Shown piece by piece: positions 50,336 to 60,933 of a DNA stretch of 64,000 nt (its first letter is position 1; each line of letters begins with the position of its first letter). The position numbers and the translations under genes were made by a program. Origin of the DNA: Rodentibacter haemolyticus (GTDB lineage: Bacteria; Pseudomonadota; Gammaproteobacteria; Enterobacterales; Pasteurellaceae). The stretch is taken from NCBI RefSeq assembly GCF_015356115.1, contig NZ_CP063056.1, positions 186,001-250,000 of the forward strand, read 5' to 3'. Under the pieces are notes generated by a model, which had not been told where the DNA came from, did not search any database, and was given only the letters and a program-made list of their open reading frames with translations.

Positions 50336-51129
50336 TTAAAATCTTTCTCTATACACAAAACAACTTCATCTTTCTGTTGGAGTTCAGTCAAATTCTGTAC
50401 ATGGTTTAAATACAACGTTTCTGCCTTATTCCATTTATTTTTAGCATAAATTTCATTAAATTTAGGTTCTTTGGTTTCATAGACTCCAATATAACAACCT
50501 CCTGAAACATTTTTATAAATTTCATTAACTGCATTATCTATCAAAGCCTGTTGACGATTTACCTTATTAATATAAATATAATTCCATCCACACAAACCTA
50601 TAACTAATAAAATGCTTATAATTGCAAAAATGCTCATAAATATATTACATAACTTCATTCTTGCTAATTCAGGATCTCTTTTAGCTTCTGTAAGTAATTG
50701 CATTGTTTTTGTTACTTCTGAATCATCAAATAAGATCTGCTCTATATTGAAATCATAGTTAGTACCATACAGAATGATATAAACTGACTCATTAGGTAAA
50801 ATTTCTTCAATGATAATTTCTTTCTCATCATCAAGAATTTTATATTTTACCTTGGTATTTTCCCTTCTTCTATATTGAATATCAGGGGAAAATTGCCATC
50901 CGCCAGAATAAATAACTCTAATATTTCTTCTAGATTTTAAAGAATAATTATCTATACGAATAAAAACTCTATGTAAGTTATAAATTTCTTGATTTTCATT
51001 AGATATATATTCCCTTAATTCTTTTGGCAAAGTGAAATATGTTCTAGGATATATTTCATAACCAATACTATCTGGAATTTCTTTTCTAAATGTATTTAAT
51101 ATCGATAATAAACTAGCCAATCCTGCCAT
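50332..51129 (-). CDS. Hypothetical single-pass membrane protein between hisB and hisH
   Basis: A 265-residue protein I cannot identify. A mainly beta N-terminal part (about 1-160, with IRVIYSGGWQFSPDI) is followed by a membrane helix (IFMSIFAIISILLVIGLCGW, about 174-193) and a C-terminal tail of about 70 residues. It is AT-rich compared with his genes and overlaps hisH by 4 bases, so it is translated in coupling with it. Likely acquired and carried by the operon. Confidence 0.65.
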   Translation of the reverse strand: MAGLASLLSILNTFRKEIPDSIGYEIYPRTYFTLPKELREYISNENQEIYNLHRVFIRIDNYSLKSRRNIRVIYSGGWQFSPDIQYRRRENTKVKYKILDDEKEIIIEEILPNESVYIILYGTNYDFNIEQILFDDSEVTKTMQLLTEAKRDPELARMKLCNIFMSIFAIISILLVIGLCGWNYIYINKVNRQQALIDNAVNEIYKNVSGGCYIGVYETKEPKFNEIYAKNKWNKAETLYLNHVQNLTELQQKDEVVLCIEKDFK

Positions 51130-51197
51130 AATATTCCTCCATCATAATAAGCACTCAAATTCCCCAAAAACTTTACAAATTTCGACCGCACTTTTTT

Positions 51198-51302
51198 CCT
51201 AGCACTTGCGTGCTAGGTTACGCATAATGTTGTCACTCTGCGACAATCCAGCTTGGTTGCGGAGCAACCGCACTATGCGTAACCCTATACGCCAGTATAG
51301 GG
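51198..51302. repeat. Multi-hairpin element, copy A (after hisB)
   Basis: An outer hairpin CCTAGCAC-TTGC-GTGCTAGG is followed by the arm GTTACGCATA, two inner hairpins (TTGTC/GACAA and GGTTGC/GCAACC), the pairing arm TATGCGTAAC and a second outer hairpin CCCTATAC-GCCA-GTATAGGG. It ends exactly at the hisB stop. Related copies are at 52892 and 55972. Confidence 0.8.
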
Positions 51303-52388
51303 CTACAACATCCCCTTCGAACTCGGTAATTCGTTGCCTTCCACTTTAATGCACTGTCTTAGGGTTCTGCCGAACACTTTGAATATGCTTTCGATTTTGT
51401 GGTGGTCGTTGTCGCCTTTGGTTTTCAGGTGCAGGGTTGCCATTAGGGTGTAGGCAAGGGATTGGAAGAAATGCTCGGTCATTTCGGTGCTGAAATCGCC
51501 CACTTTTTCACGGTTGAATTTTGCCTTGAATTTGAAGTAAGGGCGACCCGATAAATCCATTGTACATTCCGCTTTACATTCGTCCATTGGTAGCACGAAG
51601 CCGAAGCGTTGAATGCCGCGTTTGTCGCCCAATGCTTGTTTTAATGCCGTGCCAAGAGCGAGGGCGGTGTCTTCAACGGTGTGGTGTTCATCAATCCACA
51701 GGTCGCCTTTACATTGCACGTTCATTCGGAAACCGCCGTGGGTGGCGATTTGGTCGAGCATATGGTCGAAAAAGCCCACGCCCGTGCTGATTTGGTTCAC
51801 GCCCGTTTCGTCTAGCCAAACTTGCACCTTGATGTCGGTTTCTTTGGTGGTGCGAACCACTTCCGCATAGCGTGGCGGGCGGTTGTAAGCGGTCGTTTTT
51901 GGCAATAATTTTTCCACAATCAGCTCCCAGTCCAACTTTTCAGGGTGATATTGCAACGCCTGAATGCCGAGATTTTCCGCCAGTTGCACATCGGTGGCAC
52001 GGTCGCCGATCACAAAACTGCGGTCAGAATCGAACAATTTTTTGTCGATATATTTTTTCAGCAATTTGATCTTCGGCTTGCGGCAATCACAGTTATCTTC
52101 GGGCTTGTGCGGGCAAATCAAAATCGCATCAAATTCAATACCTTGCGAGCGGAAAATCTCTAACATCGCATTGTGTGGCTTGTCGAAGGCTTCCTGCGGA
52201 AAAGAATCCGTGCCTAAGCCGTCTTGGTTGCTGACCATGACAAAACGGTAGTGATCTTTCAGTTTCAACAAGGCGGGAATCACGTTGCGTTCCAGTTTGA
52301 GCTTTTCTAGGCTATCAATTTGAAAATCGGTTTTCGGCTCGTCAATTAACGTGCCGTCTCGGTCGATGAAAAGGGTTGGTTGTGTCAT
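51303..52388 (-). CDS. hisB: HisB, bifunctional histidinol phosphatase / imidazoleglycerol-phosphate dehydratase
   Basis: Performs steps 7 and 9 of histidine synthesis. The 361 residues contain an N-terminal HAD phosphatase ([14 protein letters not shown] near residue 5, zinc loop [14 protein letters not shown] near 93-106). The C-terminal dehydratase (from about 170) has [16 protein letters not shown] and [14 protein letters not shown] and [12 protein letters not shown], the metal sites. I use the ATG at 52388 with AGGAGC upstream; the longer frame from 52496 overlaps the transposase region. Confidence 0.96.
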   Translation of the reverse strand: MTQPTLFIDRDGTLIDEPKTDFQIDSLEKLKLERNVIPALLKLKDHYRFVMVSNQDGLGTDSFPQEAFDKPHNAMLEIFRSQGIEFDAILICPHKPEDNCDCRKPKIKLLKKYIDKKLFDSDRSFVIGDRATDVQLAENLGIQALQYHPEKLDWELIVEKLLPKTTAYNRPPRYAEVVRTTKETDIKVQVWLDETGVNQISTGVGFFDHMLDQIATHGGFRMNVQCKGDLWIDEHHTVEDTALALGTALKQALGDKRGIQRFGFVLPMDECKAECTMDLSGRPYFKFKAKFNREKVGDFSTEMTEHFFQSLAYTLMATLHLKTKGDNDHHKIESIFKVFGRTLRQCIKVEGNELPSSKGML

Positions 52389-52422
52389 GTTTGCTCCTAT
52401 GAGATGACAATATGCTACATCG

Positions 52423-52878
52423 CTATAAGTCTTTTTCAAAAAATGCTTCGTTAATTTCAATTCCTGCTTCGGTAAGTAGGAATTTGGCTTCATCAATAAA
52501 ATTCTGCGTTTTATGATGTGCTTTTTGGTTTTTGATGTAATTGATGATTTTTTCTTTATCTCGTTCGCAATAGGTCAAAGAGCAATATCCCCGTGACCAC
52601 GCATAAAATTCAGGAAATAAATGTTTATTTTTATCAATCCATTTATGGGTTGTGGTTTTTAACTTCTGTACAAATTCGGCAACGCTAAGCGTAGGGTGAA
52701 GCTCCACCAGAAGGTGAAGATGATCAGGCATTCCATTTACTCGATAAAGCACCGAATTATGTTCTCGCACAAAGCCCCAAATGTAACGATAAAGATATTC
52801 TTCATTTTCTTCCACAATACTCGGCATGCCATATTTGGTACGGAAAATAATGTGGTAGAGATTTCTGGTGTAGCTCAT
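52423..52878 (-). CDS. IS200/IS605-like Y1 transposase, possibly RAYT-type
   Basis: A 151-residue single-strand transposase family protein. The HUH motif is HLHLL (near residue 55), preceded by NGMPD. The C-terminal YIKNQKAHH supplies the active tyrosine, with NQxxHH as in small IS200-like or REP-associated proteins. I start at the ATG at 52878 with GGGAGAAAAT upstream. I see no transposon ends or target duplication around it; only 34 bases separate it from hisB. A multi-hairpin element (52892-52995) abuts its 5' side and two more lie within 4 kb. This favours a RAYT-like enzyme kept with its repeats over a mobile IS copy. Confidence 0.85.
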   Translation of the reverse strand: MSYTRNLYHIIFRTKYGMPSIVEENEEYLYRYIWGFVREHNSVLYRVNGMPDHLHLLVELHPTLSVAEFVQKLKTTTHKWIDKNKHLFPEFYAWSRGYCSLTYCERDKEKIINYIKNQKAHHKTQNFIDEAKFLLTEAGIEINEAFFEKDL

Positions 52879-52891
52879 ATTTTCTCCCTTT

Positions 52892-52995
52892 CCTAGCACT
52901 CACGTGCTAGGTTATGCATAGTGATGATACTCCGCATCATACCAGATCGCTACGGAGTAGCGATACTATACGTAACCACGTACGCTAGTGCGTGG
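52892..52995. repeat. Multi-hairpin element, copy B (between hisC and the transposase)
   Basis: Same plan as copy A: CCTAGCAC-TCAC-GTGCTAGG, arm GTTATGCATA, inner hairpins GATGAT/ATCATA-like and ATCGCTA/TAGCGAT, arm ATACGTAAC, and final hairpin CCACGTAC-GCTA-GTGCGTGG. Stems are kept by compensating changes. It begins 13 bases upstream of the transposase ATG and ends 7 bases after hisC. Confidence 0.8.
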
Positions 52996-53002
52996 GTACA
53001 GC

Positions 53003-54067
<1,065 letters not shown>

Positions 54068-54571
54068 TTAGTTTGATTTTTTCCATTTGCGTAAACGAGT
54101 TTTAGCGTTGGCATAGGGCGATGCCGTGTTAAATTGGATCATTCTCCCTTGCGTCCATTTTGTATACCAAAGCTGTTCGTATAATTCTGCATTGGTTTTG
54201 CTGTCAATTAACACCAAAATTTGCTGATGATTGTCATCAAGTCGAGATTTCAGTTGCTCAAAACTCAAATCCGCATAATCGGCATAAAATTTTTGAGCTA
54301 ACTTGCCAAGTTCATTCCATTTATAGCCCGTTTCAGGGAAATCGACTGGCTGCCGACTTGTTTTTAACCGCTCCCATTTCAGCACCAACTCGCCCCAACC
54401 TAACAAATATGCCAATAAATCGCACACTGACATTAGTGTATTTTGATTATGCCCTTCCATTGTTTTGAGATGGGCGACATCAGCCGAAATTCCCGCCAGC
54501 TCTTTTTGTAACTGCTGATAATTTTTGCGAATTGCTTGTTCTAGCTCGGTTTTATTGATTGGAACCGCCAT
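54068..54571 (-). CDS. ClbS/DfsB-family four-helix protein
   Basis: A 167-residue protein resembling the ClbS/DfsB family (DinB-like four-helix bundle), whose best-known member protects against colibactin. Typical parts are NQNTLMSVCDLLAYLLGWGELVLKW (about 40-65), FPETGYKWNELGKLAQKFY, and a C-terminal TASPYANAKTRLRKWKK. The actual substrate is unknown. It lies between hisC and hisD, with 12 bases to hisC, as another insert in the operon. Confidence 0.8.
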   Translation of the reverse strand: MAVPINKTELEQAIRKNYQQLQKELAGISADVAHLKTMEGHNQNTLMSVCDLLAYLLGWGELVLKWERLKTSRQPVDFPETGYKWNELGKLAQKFYADYADLSFEQLKSRLDDNHQQILVLIDSKTNAELYEQLWYTKWTQGRMIQFNTASPYANAKTRLRKWKKSN

Positions 54572-54632
54572 TTTTTGATCTCCTTAAAAAGGTTATTCGT
54601 TCAATTTACATCATTTGCGAGCAGCTTTTGTA

Positions 54633-55958
54633 CTATTCATCTAAAGCGTTCTCAAATCCGACCGCGCTTTTATCCCCAATCTTCGCTAACCGAATACTTA
54701 CCGCCTGTTTATGAGCCTCTAGCTGTTCGGCGGCTGCCATCTGTTCCACGGTGGGTGCGAGGGCTTTAAAGCCTTCGGGGGTGAGTTCTTGCACGGTCAT
54801 TCGCTTACTGAAATCGGCTAAGCCAAGGCTTGAGGTGGTGCGAGTGTAGCCGTAGGTTGGCAACACGTGGTTGGTACCACTGGCATAATCGCCCATTGAT
54901 TCGGGGCTGTATGCCCCTAAGAAAATCGAGCCGGCATTGTCGAGTTCAGGGAGTAACGCTCGGGCGTTTTGGGTTTGCACCACCAAATGCTCAGGGGCAT
55001 ATTCGTTGCTAATTTCGACCGCTTGTTTAAGATCTTCGGCGATAAAAATTCGGCTGTGAGCCAGTGCTTTGCGTGCGGTTTCGGCCCGAGGTAACTGAGA
55101 GAGCCGGCGTTCAATGGAAAGTGCGGTCTGTTTTGCCAGCGTTTCGCTTGGGGTGACTAAAATGACTTGGCTGTCCGCCCCGTGTTCCGCTTGAGAGAGT
55201 AAATCGCTCGCCACAAAATCAGGGTCGGCATATTCATCGGCTAGCACCAACACTTCCGAAGGTCCCGCCTGCATATCAATCGCCGCTCCGTTCACCGCTT
55301 GCGACACTTGGCGTTTCGCTTCGGTTACGAACGAGTTGCCCGGTCCGAAAATTTTATCCACCTTCACCACCGTTTCCGTGCCGTACGCCATTGCAACTAT
55401 CGCCTGCGCCCCGCCCACTTGGTAAATAGTATCCACGCCACATAAATTTGCCGCATACAAAATCGCATCGGCAATCGGCGGTGGCGAGCAAAGCATCACT
55501 TTCTTGCACCCCGCAATTTTGGCGGGAATGGCGAGCATTAAGACGGTCGAAAACAGCGGTGCAGAACCGCCCGGAATGTATAAGCCGACACGGTTGATTG
55601 GACGAGTAAGGACTTGGCAACGCACGCCCGCTTGGGTTTCTAAATCGACCTCTTGCGGAATTTGCGCAGTGTGAAATTTTTCAATATTCGCTTTGGCATT
55701 TTGGATCGCTTGTTTTAGCTCGTCAGATAAACGTGCGCTTGCCGCTTGGATTTGCTCGACAGACACCACAAGGCTATCGAGTTTCACTTTGTCGAATTTT
55801 TCACACAGTTCAAACAATGCCTTGTCACCGTTGGTAAGCACATTTTCACGAATTTCATTGACTGCTTGTTGAATATTGGTCGAAGCGTTAATCGCAGGGC
55901 GAGTGAGAGCCGCTTTGCGTTGTTGTTCGGTTAGTTTTTTCCAGATGAGGGTTTGCAT
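54633..55958 (-). CDS. hisD: HisD, histidinol dehydrogenase
   Basis: Zinc enzyme oxidising histidinol to histidine in the last two steps. The 441 residues have the [21 protein letters not shown] and [14 protein letters not shown] and [12 protein letters not shown] segments, and the active-site stretch [15 protein letters not shown] with the general-base His. I use the ATG at 55958 with GGAGAACAAT upstream ([13 protein letters not shown]), not the frame from 55979 that reads into the repeat. Both Haemophilus-type and Actinobacillus-type uptake words occur inside it (about 55118 and 55018). Confidence 0.97.
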   Translation of the reverse strand: MQTLIWKKLTEQQRKAALTRPAINASTNIQQAVNEIRENVLTNGDKALFELCEKFDKVKLDSLVVSVEQIQAASARLSDELKQAIQNAKANIEKFHTAQIPQEVDLETQAGVRCQVLTRPINRVGLYIPGGSAPLFSTVLMLAIPAKIAGCKKVMLCSPPPIADAILYAANLCGVDTIYQVGGAQAIVAMAYGTETVVKVDKIFGPGNSFVTEAKRQVSQAVNGAAIDMQAGPSEVLVLADEYADPDFVASDLLSQAEHGADSQVILVTPSETLAKQTALSIERRLSQLPRAETARKALAHSRIFIAEDLKQAVEISNEYAPEHLVVQTQNARALLPELDNAGSIFLGAYSPESMGDYASGTNHVLPTYGYTRTTSSLGLADFSKRMTVQELTPEGFKALAPTVEQMAAAEQLEAHKQAVSIRLAKIGDKSAVGFENALDE

Positions 55959-55971
55959 ATTGTTCTCCAAT

Positions 55972-56080
55972 CCCCACACTCACGTATGGGGTTATTTATA
56001 GTGTGGTTGCTCCGCAACCTTATTCTGTACAATGTCGCAGAGCGACATCACCATGCGTAACCACGTATGTTAGTACGTGG
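55972..56080. repeat. Multi-hairpin element, copy C (between hisG and hisD)
   Basis: The most diverged copy: CCCCACAC-TCAC-GTATGGGG, arm GTTATTTATA, inner hairpins GGTTGC/GCAACC and ATGTCGC/GCGACAT, arm ATGCGTAAC, final hairpin CCACGTAT-GTTA-GTACGTGG. The inner GGTTGC/GCAACC and TGTCGC words also occur in copy A. It ends 3 bases after the hisG stop. Confidence 0.75.
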
Positions 56081-56083
56081 TAA

Positions 56084-56995
56084 TTAAGCCAACATTTTCT
56101 CAATCGGTAGCACAAGTACCGAGCTTGCGCCCATTTCTTTGAGCTGTTCCATGGTTTCCCAGAACAGATTTTCTTGACTGACCACGTGCATGGCGACACG
56201 AGCGGAATCGTTAGCAAGTGGTAGAATTGTTGGGTTTTCCACGCCCGGTAAAAGTGCGGTAATTTCTTTAAGTTTATCTTTCGGCGCGTGCAGCATAATA
56301 TATTTGCTTTCTGCCGCTTGTTGTACGCCTTGAATACGGGTCAGTAAGCGATCGACTAACGCTTGTTTTTCTGCTGAAAGCGGCTCGGCACGTTGAATAA
56401 GACAGGCTTTGGATCGATAAATCACTTCCACTTCTTTTAAACCGTTCGCTTCCAGCGTTGCGCCCGATGAAACTAAATCACAAATCACATCGGCTAAACC
56501 GGCAGAAGGAGCAACTTCTACAGAACCATTGAGTAAGGTGCTTTTGAACGATACACCCTTTTCATTCATATAGCGTTTGAGTAAATTCGGATAACTGGTT
56601 GCAATACGTGAATTCACAAAGTCTTGCACATCGCTATAAGTACGATCACGATCAATCGCTAACGATAAACGACAACCACCGAAATCCAGTATACGTAATT
56701 TTTTATATTCGACCTTCTCACCTCTAGCGATACGACCAAGTTCTTCCTCTTCCAATACGTTTTCACCAATAACACCGAGATCAACCACACCTTCAAAAAC
56801 CAAGCCCGGAATATCATCATCTCGCACTCGCAGAATTTCGATCGGTAAGTTTTCGGAATAGGCGATAAGCCGTTGTTCATTCCAGTTAATTTTTACTCCG
56901 CATTGTTTGAGTAGCTCGTTGCAATCTTTGCTTAAACGCCCTTTCTTTTGCATCGCAATTCGAAGACGTTCCTGAGTATTCCTTGTATTTGTCAT
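56084..56995 (-). CDS. hisG: HisG, ATP phosphoribosyltransferase
   Basis: First enzyme of histidine synthesis, inhibited by histidine. The 303-residue long form carries [14 protein letters not shown] at the start, the catalytic region [14 protein letters not shown], the PRPP loop [23 protein letters not shown] and a C-terminal histidine-binding ACT-like domain (about 225-303). It is the first gene behind the his leader. Uptake word near 56252. Confidence 0.97.
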   Translation of the reverse strand: MTNTRNTQERLRIAMQKKGRLSKDCNELLKQCGVKINWNEQRLIAYSENLPIEILRVRDDDIPGLVFEGVVDLGVIGENVLEEEELGRIARGEKVEYKKLRILDFGGCRLSLAIDRDRTYSDVQDFVNSRIATSYPNLLKRYMNEKGVSFKSTLLNGSVEVAPSAGLADVICDLVSSGATLEANGLKEVEVIYRSKACLIQRAEPLSAEKQALVDRLLTRIQGVQQAAESKYIMLHAPKDKLKEITALLPGVENPTILPLANDSARVAMHVVSQENLFWETMEQLKEMGASSVLVLPIEKMLA

Positions 56996-57021
56996 ATTAT
57001 TTTCCTATAGTTATTAAGTTT

Positions 57022-57060
57022 AGATAAAAACAAACCCCTCGAAAGTTGCCTTCCGAGGGG
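57022..57060 (-). terminator. his attenuator terminator
   Basis: On the minus strand CCCCTCG and CGAGGGG pair and are followed by TTTGTTTTT, 26 bases before hisG. Its 5' arm contains CTCGGAAG, which can instead pair with CTTCCGAG of the upstream hairpin, the standard antiterminator switch. Confidence 0.92.
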
Positions 57061-57087
57061 TTATTTTTGTTTATGATATTTTTTGCA

Positions 57088-57112
57088 CTCGGAAGATGGA
57101 TATTATCTTCCG
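57088..57112 (-). promoter_or_regulatory. his leader pause/antiterminator hairpin
   Basis: CGGAAGAT and ATCTTCCG pair around a 7-base loop (57090-57112). The segment CTTCCGAG (minus strand of 57088-57095) can leave this hairpin and pair with CTCGGAAG of the terminator arm. Ribosome stalling at the histidine codons of the leader peptide would favour that switch. Confidence 0.82.
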
Positions 57113-57138
57113 ACCATGTCAAAACGCCCGAAAGATAA

Positions 57139-57180
57139 TCAGGTGTAATGGTGAAAATGATAAGTGCAAATAATTGTCAT
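57139..57180 (-). CDS. hisL: his operon leader peptide
   Basis: A 13-codon frame, MTIICTYHFHHYT, ending 27 bases before the pause hairpin. Three of six consecutive codons are histidine (HFHH), so low charged tRNA-His would stall the ribosome here and let the operon be read. It is shorter in its His run than the E. coli leader (seven). Confidence 0.85.
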   Translation of the reverse strand: MTIICTYHFHHYT

Positions 57181-57332
57181 AATGAAATTCCTGTTTTTTA
57201 GATGAGTCTGAGTTTACGCTGAAAAGAACACATTAATCAAGCCCCTATTTTAAATTTTTTTAATTTATCTCAATAAAAATTTGCTAAAACTTGCCAAAAT
57301 TGCCCGTTCCACCTACAATGCGCCCCTTGATT

Positions 57333-57368
57333 TGTAGTTCGCAAACCTCCTACATAAAAAAACTAGGT
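57333..57368 (+). promoter_or_regulatory. preQ1-I riboswitch of queCDE
   Basis: The stem TGTAG/CTACA closes a 12-base loop starting TTCGC. The A-rich tail TAAAAAAACTAGG follows, whose AGG can pair with CCT in the loop to form the H-type pseudoknot. This is the preQ1-I layout, very close to the B. subtilis queC aptamer. The same AGG is the queC ribosome site (spacing 10), so ligand binding should block translation. Confidence 0.88.
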
Positions 57369-57377
57369 ATATAAAAT

Positions 57378-58061
57378 ATGAATATTTCAAATCCGAATCA
57401 GGATCGCAAAGCACTGGTGATCTTTTCCGGCGGACAAGATTCCACCACTTGCCTATTTCACGCCATTGCCGATTACGGTAAGCAAAATGTCGAAGTTATC
57501 ACATTCCAATATGGTCAGCGTCATGCCATTGAGCTGGAAAAAGCACGTTGGATCGCTCAGGATCTCGGCATAAAACAAACTCTAATTGACACTTCCGTTA
57601 TCAAAGCCATCACAAGTAACGCTCTGATGAATGAGAACACGAAAATAGAACAAAAAAATAACGAATTGCCGAATACGTTCGTTGATGGACGCAATGCCTT
57701 ATTTTTACTTTATGCGGCGATTTATGCCAAAGGGCAAGACATTCAAGATATCATTACCGGCGTATGCGAAATCGATTTCAGCGGTTATCCCGATTGCCGA
57801 GACGTGTTCATTAAATCCATGAACGTTACGCTCAATTTGGCAATGGATTATCAATTCAACATCAAAACGCCATTAATGTATCTCACCAAAGCGCAAACTT
57901 GGCAGCTTGCCGATGAACTGGGTGCATTGGATTACATTCGCCACCATACCCATACCTGCTATGAAGGCGTAGAGGGCGGATGCGGTAAATGTCCAAGCTG
58001 TGTACTACGTAATAAAGGTTTGGCGGAATATCTGGCTCAAAAAGGTGATAAAGATGTTTAA
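57378..58061 (+). CDS. queC: QueC, 7-cyano-7-deazaguanine synthase
   Basis: Converts CDG to preQ0 in queuosine synthesis, using ATP and ammonia. The 227 residues have the PP-loop [16 protein letters not shown] (about 14-29) and a zinc site [18 protein letters not shown] near 194-211. It overlaps queD by 8 bases. A preQ1 riboswitch controls translation. The precursor from GTP comes from FolE (27.5 kb). Confidence 0.97.
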   Translation: MNISNPNQDRKALVIFSGGQDSTTCLFHAIADYGKQNVEVITFQYGQRHAIELEKARWIAQDLGIKQTLIDTSVIKAITSNALMNENTKIEQKNNELPNTFVDGRNALFLLYAAIYAKGQDIQDIITGVCEIDFSGYPDCRDVFIKSMNVTLNLAMDYQFNIKTPLMYLTKAQTWQLADELGALDYIRHHTHTCYEGVEGGCGKCPSCVLRNKGLAEYLAQKGDKDV

Positions 58062-58479
58062 GATTTCGAAAGAATTCAGCTTCGATATGGCACATTTATT
58101 AGACGGCCACGATGGGAAATGCCAAAATTTACACGGCCACACCTATAAATTGCAAGTCGAGATTTCCGGTGATTTATATGAATCCGGTGCCAAAAAAGCG
58201 ATGGTGATTGATTTTTCCGATTTAAAAGCGGTGGTAAAGAAAACCATTTTAGAACCAATGGATCACGCTTTTATTTATGATGAAACAAGTGAACGAGAAA
58301 GCAAAATTGCAACGCTTTTGCAAGAACTCGATTCCAAAACCTTTGGCGTGCCTTTCCGCACCACCGCAGAAGAAATAGCGCGTTTTATTTTTAATCGTTT
58401 GAAATATGATGAAAAACTTCCTGTCTCCGCTATTCGATTATGGGAAACGCCTACGTCATTTTGTGAATACGGAGAATAA
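58054..58479 (+). CDS. queD: QueD, 6-carboxy-tetrahydropterin synthase
   Basis: Converts dihydroneopterin triphosphate to carboxy-tetrahydropterin in the queuosine pathway. The 141 residues start [18 protein letters not shown] with the zinc site [21 protein letters not shown] use the ATG at 58054, inside the end of queC; the longer frame from 58000 is its shadow. GTGATAAAGA lies upstream. Confidence 0.95.
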   Translation: MFKISKEFSFDMAHLLDGHDGKCQNLHGHTYKLQVEISGDLYESGAKKAMVIDFSDLKAVVKKTILEPMDHAFIYDETSERESKIATLLQELDSKTFGVPFRTTAEEIARFIFNRLKYDEKLPVSAIRLWETPTSFCEYGE

Positions 58480-58482
58480 ACG

Positions 58483-59115
58483 GTGGCACAAAATCAACGC
58501 AATTTAGAACCGCACTTTAATATCGTAGAAATCTTTGAAAGCCTACAAGGGGAAGGCTTTAACACCGGTATGCCGAGCATTTTCGTACGCTTCGGCAAAT
58601 GCAATCTTACCTGCCCTTGGTGTGATACGCCTTATAATGAATTTGAACGCTGGTCGGCTTCACAAATTTTGGAAAAAGTGCGGTCATTTTCGGCAAAGAA
58701 TATTATCATCACAGGCGGAGAACCGACTATCGTGCCCCAAATTGAATTTCTACTTGATCAATTTAAAACAGAGGGTTATTTTCTTGCCATCGAAACCAAC
58801 GGCTTAAAACCCGTTCCTTCACAAATTGACTATATCGCCACCAGTCCCAAACGACTTTATACGCATAAATATGAACAGCGTTGTATCGAATCCGCTGACG
58901 AAGTACGAATTGTCGCTGATGAAAACGTGTTTTCCTTTTGCGAATTGATCGAACAAAAAGTTCAAGCGAAACATTACTATCTATCACCTTGCGAAATTGA
59001 CGGAAAAATGAATTTACTGGAAACCATTACTCAGCTCGGTCAACTCAACCAACGCATCAATAAACCGAAGTGGCAGCTGAGTTTACAGACGCATAAATTA
59101 ATCGGTATTGAATAA
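58483..59115 (+). CDS. queE: QueE, 7-carboxy-7-deazaguanine synthase
   Basis: Radical-SAM enzyme making CDG for queuosine. The 210 residues carry the cluster motif CNLTCPWC (C-x3-C-x2-C, near residues 38-45) and ITGGEPTIVPQ, typical of the shorter QueE form. It starts with GTG at 58483, with GGAG 8 bases upstream, 3 bases after queD. Uptake words near 58510 and 58676. Confidence 0.96.
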   Translation: MAQNQRNLEPHFNIVEIFESLQGEGFNTGMPSIFVRFGKCNLTCPWCDTPYNEFERWSASQILEKVRSFSAKNIIITGGEPTIVPQIEFLLDQFKTEGYFLAIETNGLKPVPSQIDYIATSPKRLYTHKYEQRCIESADEVRIVADENVFSFCELIEQKVQAKHYYLSPCEIDGKMNLLETITQLGQLNQRINKPKWQLSLQTHKLIGIE

Positions 59116-59196
59116 AATGCGCATTCCCCTTAAATTTCTTTGCGCAAACCGATTTTTTTCGTACTATATCTCACCTTTTTCTCACTCTTTTTCATT

Positions 59197-59952
59197 ATGA
59201 ACAACCTTGAACTAGAACAACTTCTCAATCAAAAACTCAATTCGGACAAAATCAATGATTACGCACCGAACGGTTTGCAAGTAGAAGGCAAAGCCAATGT
59301 AAAAAAAATCATCACGGGGGTTACGGCCAGCCAAGCTTTAATTGATTACGCCGCTTTGCAAAACGCCGATGCGATTTTGGTTCATCACGGCTATTTTTGG
59401 AAAAGCGAAAATCCTTGCATTCGTGGAATGAAAGGCAAACGCATAAAAACCTTGTTGGTTAATGACATTAATTTATACGGCTACCATTTACCTTTAGATA
59501 TTCACCCCGAACTCGGTAACAATGCGCAACTGGCAATGTTGTTAGAAATTGAAAATTTACAACCACTAGAAAATAGCCCGAGCAGTATTCCTGTTTGGGG
59601 AACGCTACGCGAGCCGATTTCAGCCGCAGATTTTACGGCACGAATTGAAAATGTGCTAAATCGAAAACCATTAATTTGCACCGAAAACGGACCGCACTTG
59701 ATTCGCAAAATCGGTATTTGTACCGGTGGTGGACAAGGCTATATTGATTTAGCCGCAATGCATGGTTGCGATGCTTTTATTACCGGTGAAGTATCCGAAC
59801 AAACCGTTCATTCCGCACGAGAACAAGGTATTCACTTCTTTGCGGCAGGCCATCACGCCACGGAACGCTACGGAATTAGAGCCTTGGGAGAATGGCTTGC
59901 AAAAGAATACGGTTTTGAGGTGGAATTTAAAGATATTGACAATCCGGCATAA
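59197..59952 (+). CDS. Nif3-like dinuclear metal protein (YbgI family)
   Basis: A widely conserved protein of uncertain function, often annotated as GTP cyclohydrolase I type 2. The 251 residues start MNNLELEQLLNQKL and include the metal-site strands AILVHHGYFWKSE (near 67) and the C-terminal GHHATERYGIRALGEWLA. I use the ATG at 59197, as E. coli YbgI begins similarly; an upstream extension from 59140 is hydrophobic and not homologous. Not obviously linked to queCDE. Confidence 0.9.
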   Translation: MNNLELEQLLNQKLNSDKINDYAPNGLQVEGKANVKKIITGVTASQALIDYAALQNADAILVHHGYFWKSENPCIRGMKGKRIKTLLVNDINLYGYHLPLDIHPELGNNAQLAMLLEIENLQPLENSPSSIPVWGTLREPISAADFTARIENVLNRKPLICTENGPHLIRKIGICTGGGQGYIDLAAMHGCDAFITGEVSEQTVHSAREQGIHFFAAGHHATERYGIRALGEWLAKEYGFEVEFKDIDNPA

Positions 59953-59988
59953 AAAATAAAACGACTGGTTCAACCAAAAGCCGATTCA

Positions 59989-60017
59989 TTGCCCAAATTA
60001 GCTAAAACGGATATAAT
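59989..60017 (+). promoter_or_regulatory. fabI promoter
   Basis: TTGCCC (59989-59994), 17 bp, TATAAT (60012-60017) gives a start near 60024 and a 29-base leader before the ATG, with AGGA as ribosome site. Confidence 0.75.
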
Positions 60018-60052
60018 TCGCAAAATTTTTTATTCAACAAACAGGAAAAATT

Positions 60053-60841
60053 ATGGGCTTCTTAACAGGTAAACGAATTTTAGTAACAGGGCTTGCAAGC
60101 AATCGTTCTATTGCTTACGGCATTGCAAAATCAATGAAAGAACAAGGCGCAGAGCTTGCCTTCACTTATTTAAACGATAAATTACAACCTCGAGTAGAAG
60201 AATTTGCCAAAGAATTCGGTTCTGACATCGTATTACCCTTAGATGTTGCAACAGATGAAAGCATTCAAAACTGCTTTGCGGAACTAAACAAACACTGGGA
60301 TAAATTTGACGGTTTCGTTCACGCCATCGCATTTGCACCGGGCGATCAATTAGATGGTGATTATGTGAATGCGGCAACCCGTGAAGGCTATCGCATTGCA
60401 CATGATATTAGTGCGTACAGCTTCGTTGCGATGGCACAAGCTGCCCGCCCATACTTAAATCCGAATGCGGCATTATTGACCCTCTCTTACTTAGGGGCGG
60501 AACGTGCAATCCCTAACTACAACGTAATGTGTTTAGCGAAAGCTTCATTAGAAGCGGCAACTCGTGTAATGGCTGCGGATTTAGGTAAAGAAGGTATTCG
60601 TGTAAATGCGATTTCTGCCGGCCCAATCCGTACGTTAGCGGCATCAGGCATTAAAAATTTCAAAAAAATGCTTTCCGCATTTGAGAAAACCGCCGCATTA
60701 CGCCGTACCGTCACCATTGAAGATGTGGGCAATTCCGCTGCATTTTTATGTTCTGATTTAGCCTCCGGTATCACCGGTGAAATCGTTCACGTAGATGCAG
60801 GTTTCAGCATCACGGCAATGGGCGAATTAGGCGAAGAATAA
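60053..60841 (+). CDS. fabI: FabI, enoyl-ACP reductase (NADH)
   Basis: Reduces enoyl-ACP in fatty acid elongation; the target of triclosan. The 262-residue SDR protein starts [25 protein letters not shown] with the NADH loop, and has the catalytic Tyr-Lys pair in [23 protein letters not shown], with spacing Y-x6-K. Ends [12 protein letters not shown]. The sequence shows no obvious change at the triclosan-sensing region ([11 protein letters not shown]). Own promoter and terminator. Confidence 0.97.
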   Translation: MGFLTGKRILVTGLASNRSIAYGIAKSMKEQGAELAFTYLNDKLQPRVEEFAKEFGSDIVLPLDVATDESIQNCFAELNKHWDKFDGFVHAIAFAPGDQLDGDYVNAATREGYRIAHDISAYSFVAMAQAARPYLNPNAALLTLSYLGAERAIPNYNVMCLAKASLEAATRVMAADLGKEGIRVNAISAGPIRTLAASGIKNFKKMLSAFEKTAALRRTVTIEDVGNSAAFLCSDLASGITGEIVHVDAGFSITAMGELGEE

Positions 60842-60860
60842 TATTTTATTATGATTTATC

Positions 60861-60886
60861 GGCAGGTTTAAATAACCTGCCTTTTC
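60861..60886 (+). terminator. fabI terminator
   Basis: GGCAGGTT-TAAAT-AACCTGCC then TTTT, 19 bases after the fabI stop. A TATAAT at 60902-60907 further on may start rnb. Confidence 0.82.
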
Positions 60887-60933
60887 CATTTTGTAAGAGC
60901 GTATAATATACACACCAACCGTAAATAATCACT

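Noticed and set aside
52389..52890. Complete IS200 element around the Y1 transposase
   Set aside because: Only 34 bases lie between its stop and hisB, with no hairpin end or flanking duplication there, so I annotate only the gene.
58000..58053. Extended QueD start
   Set aside because: It only reads the end of queC in another frame; the zinc-site region aligns from 58054.
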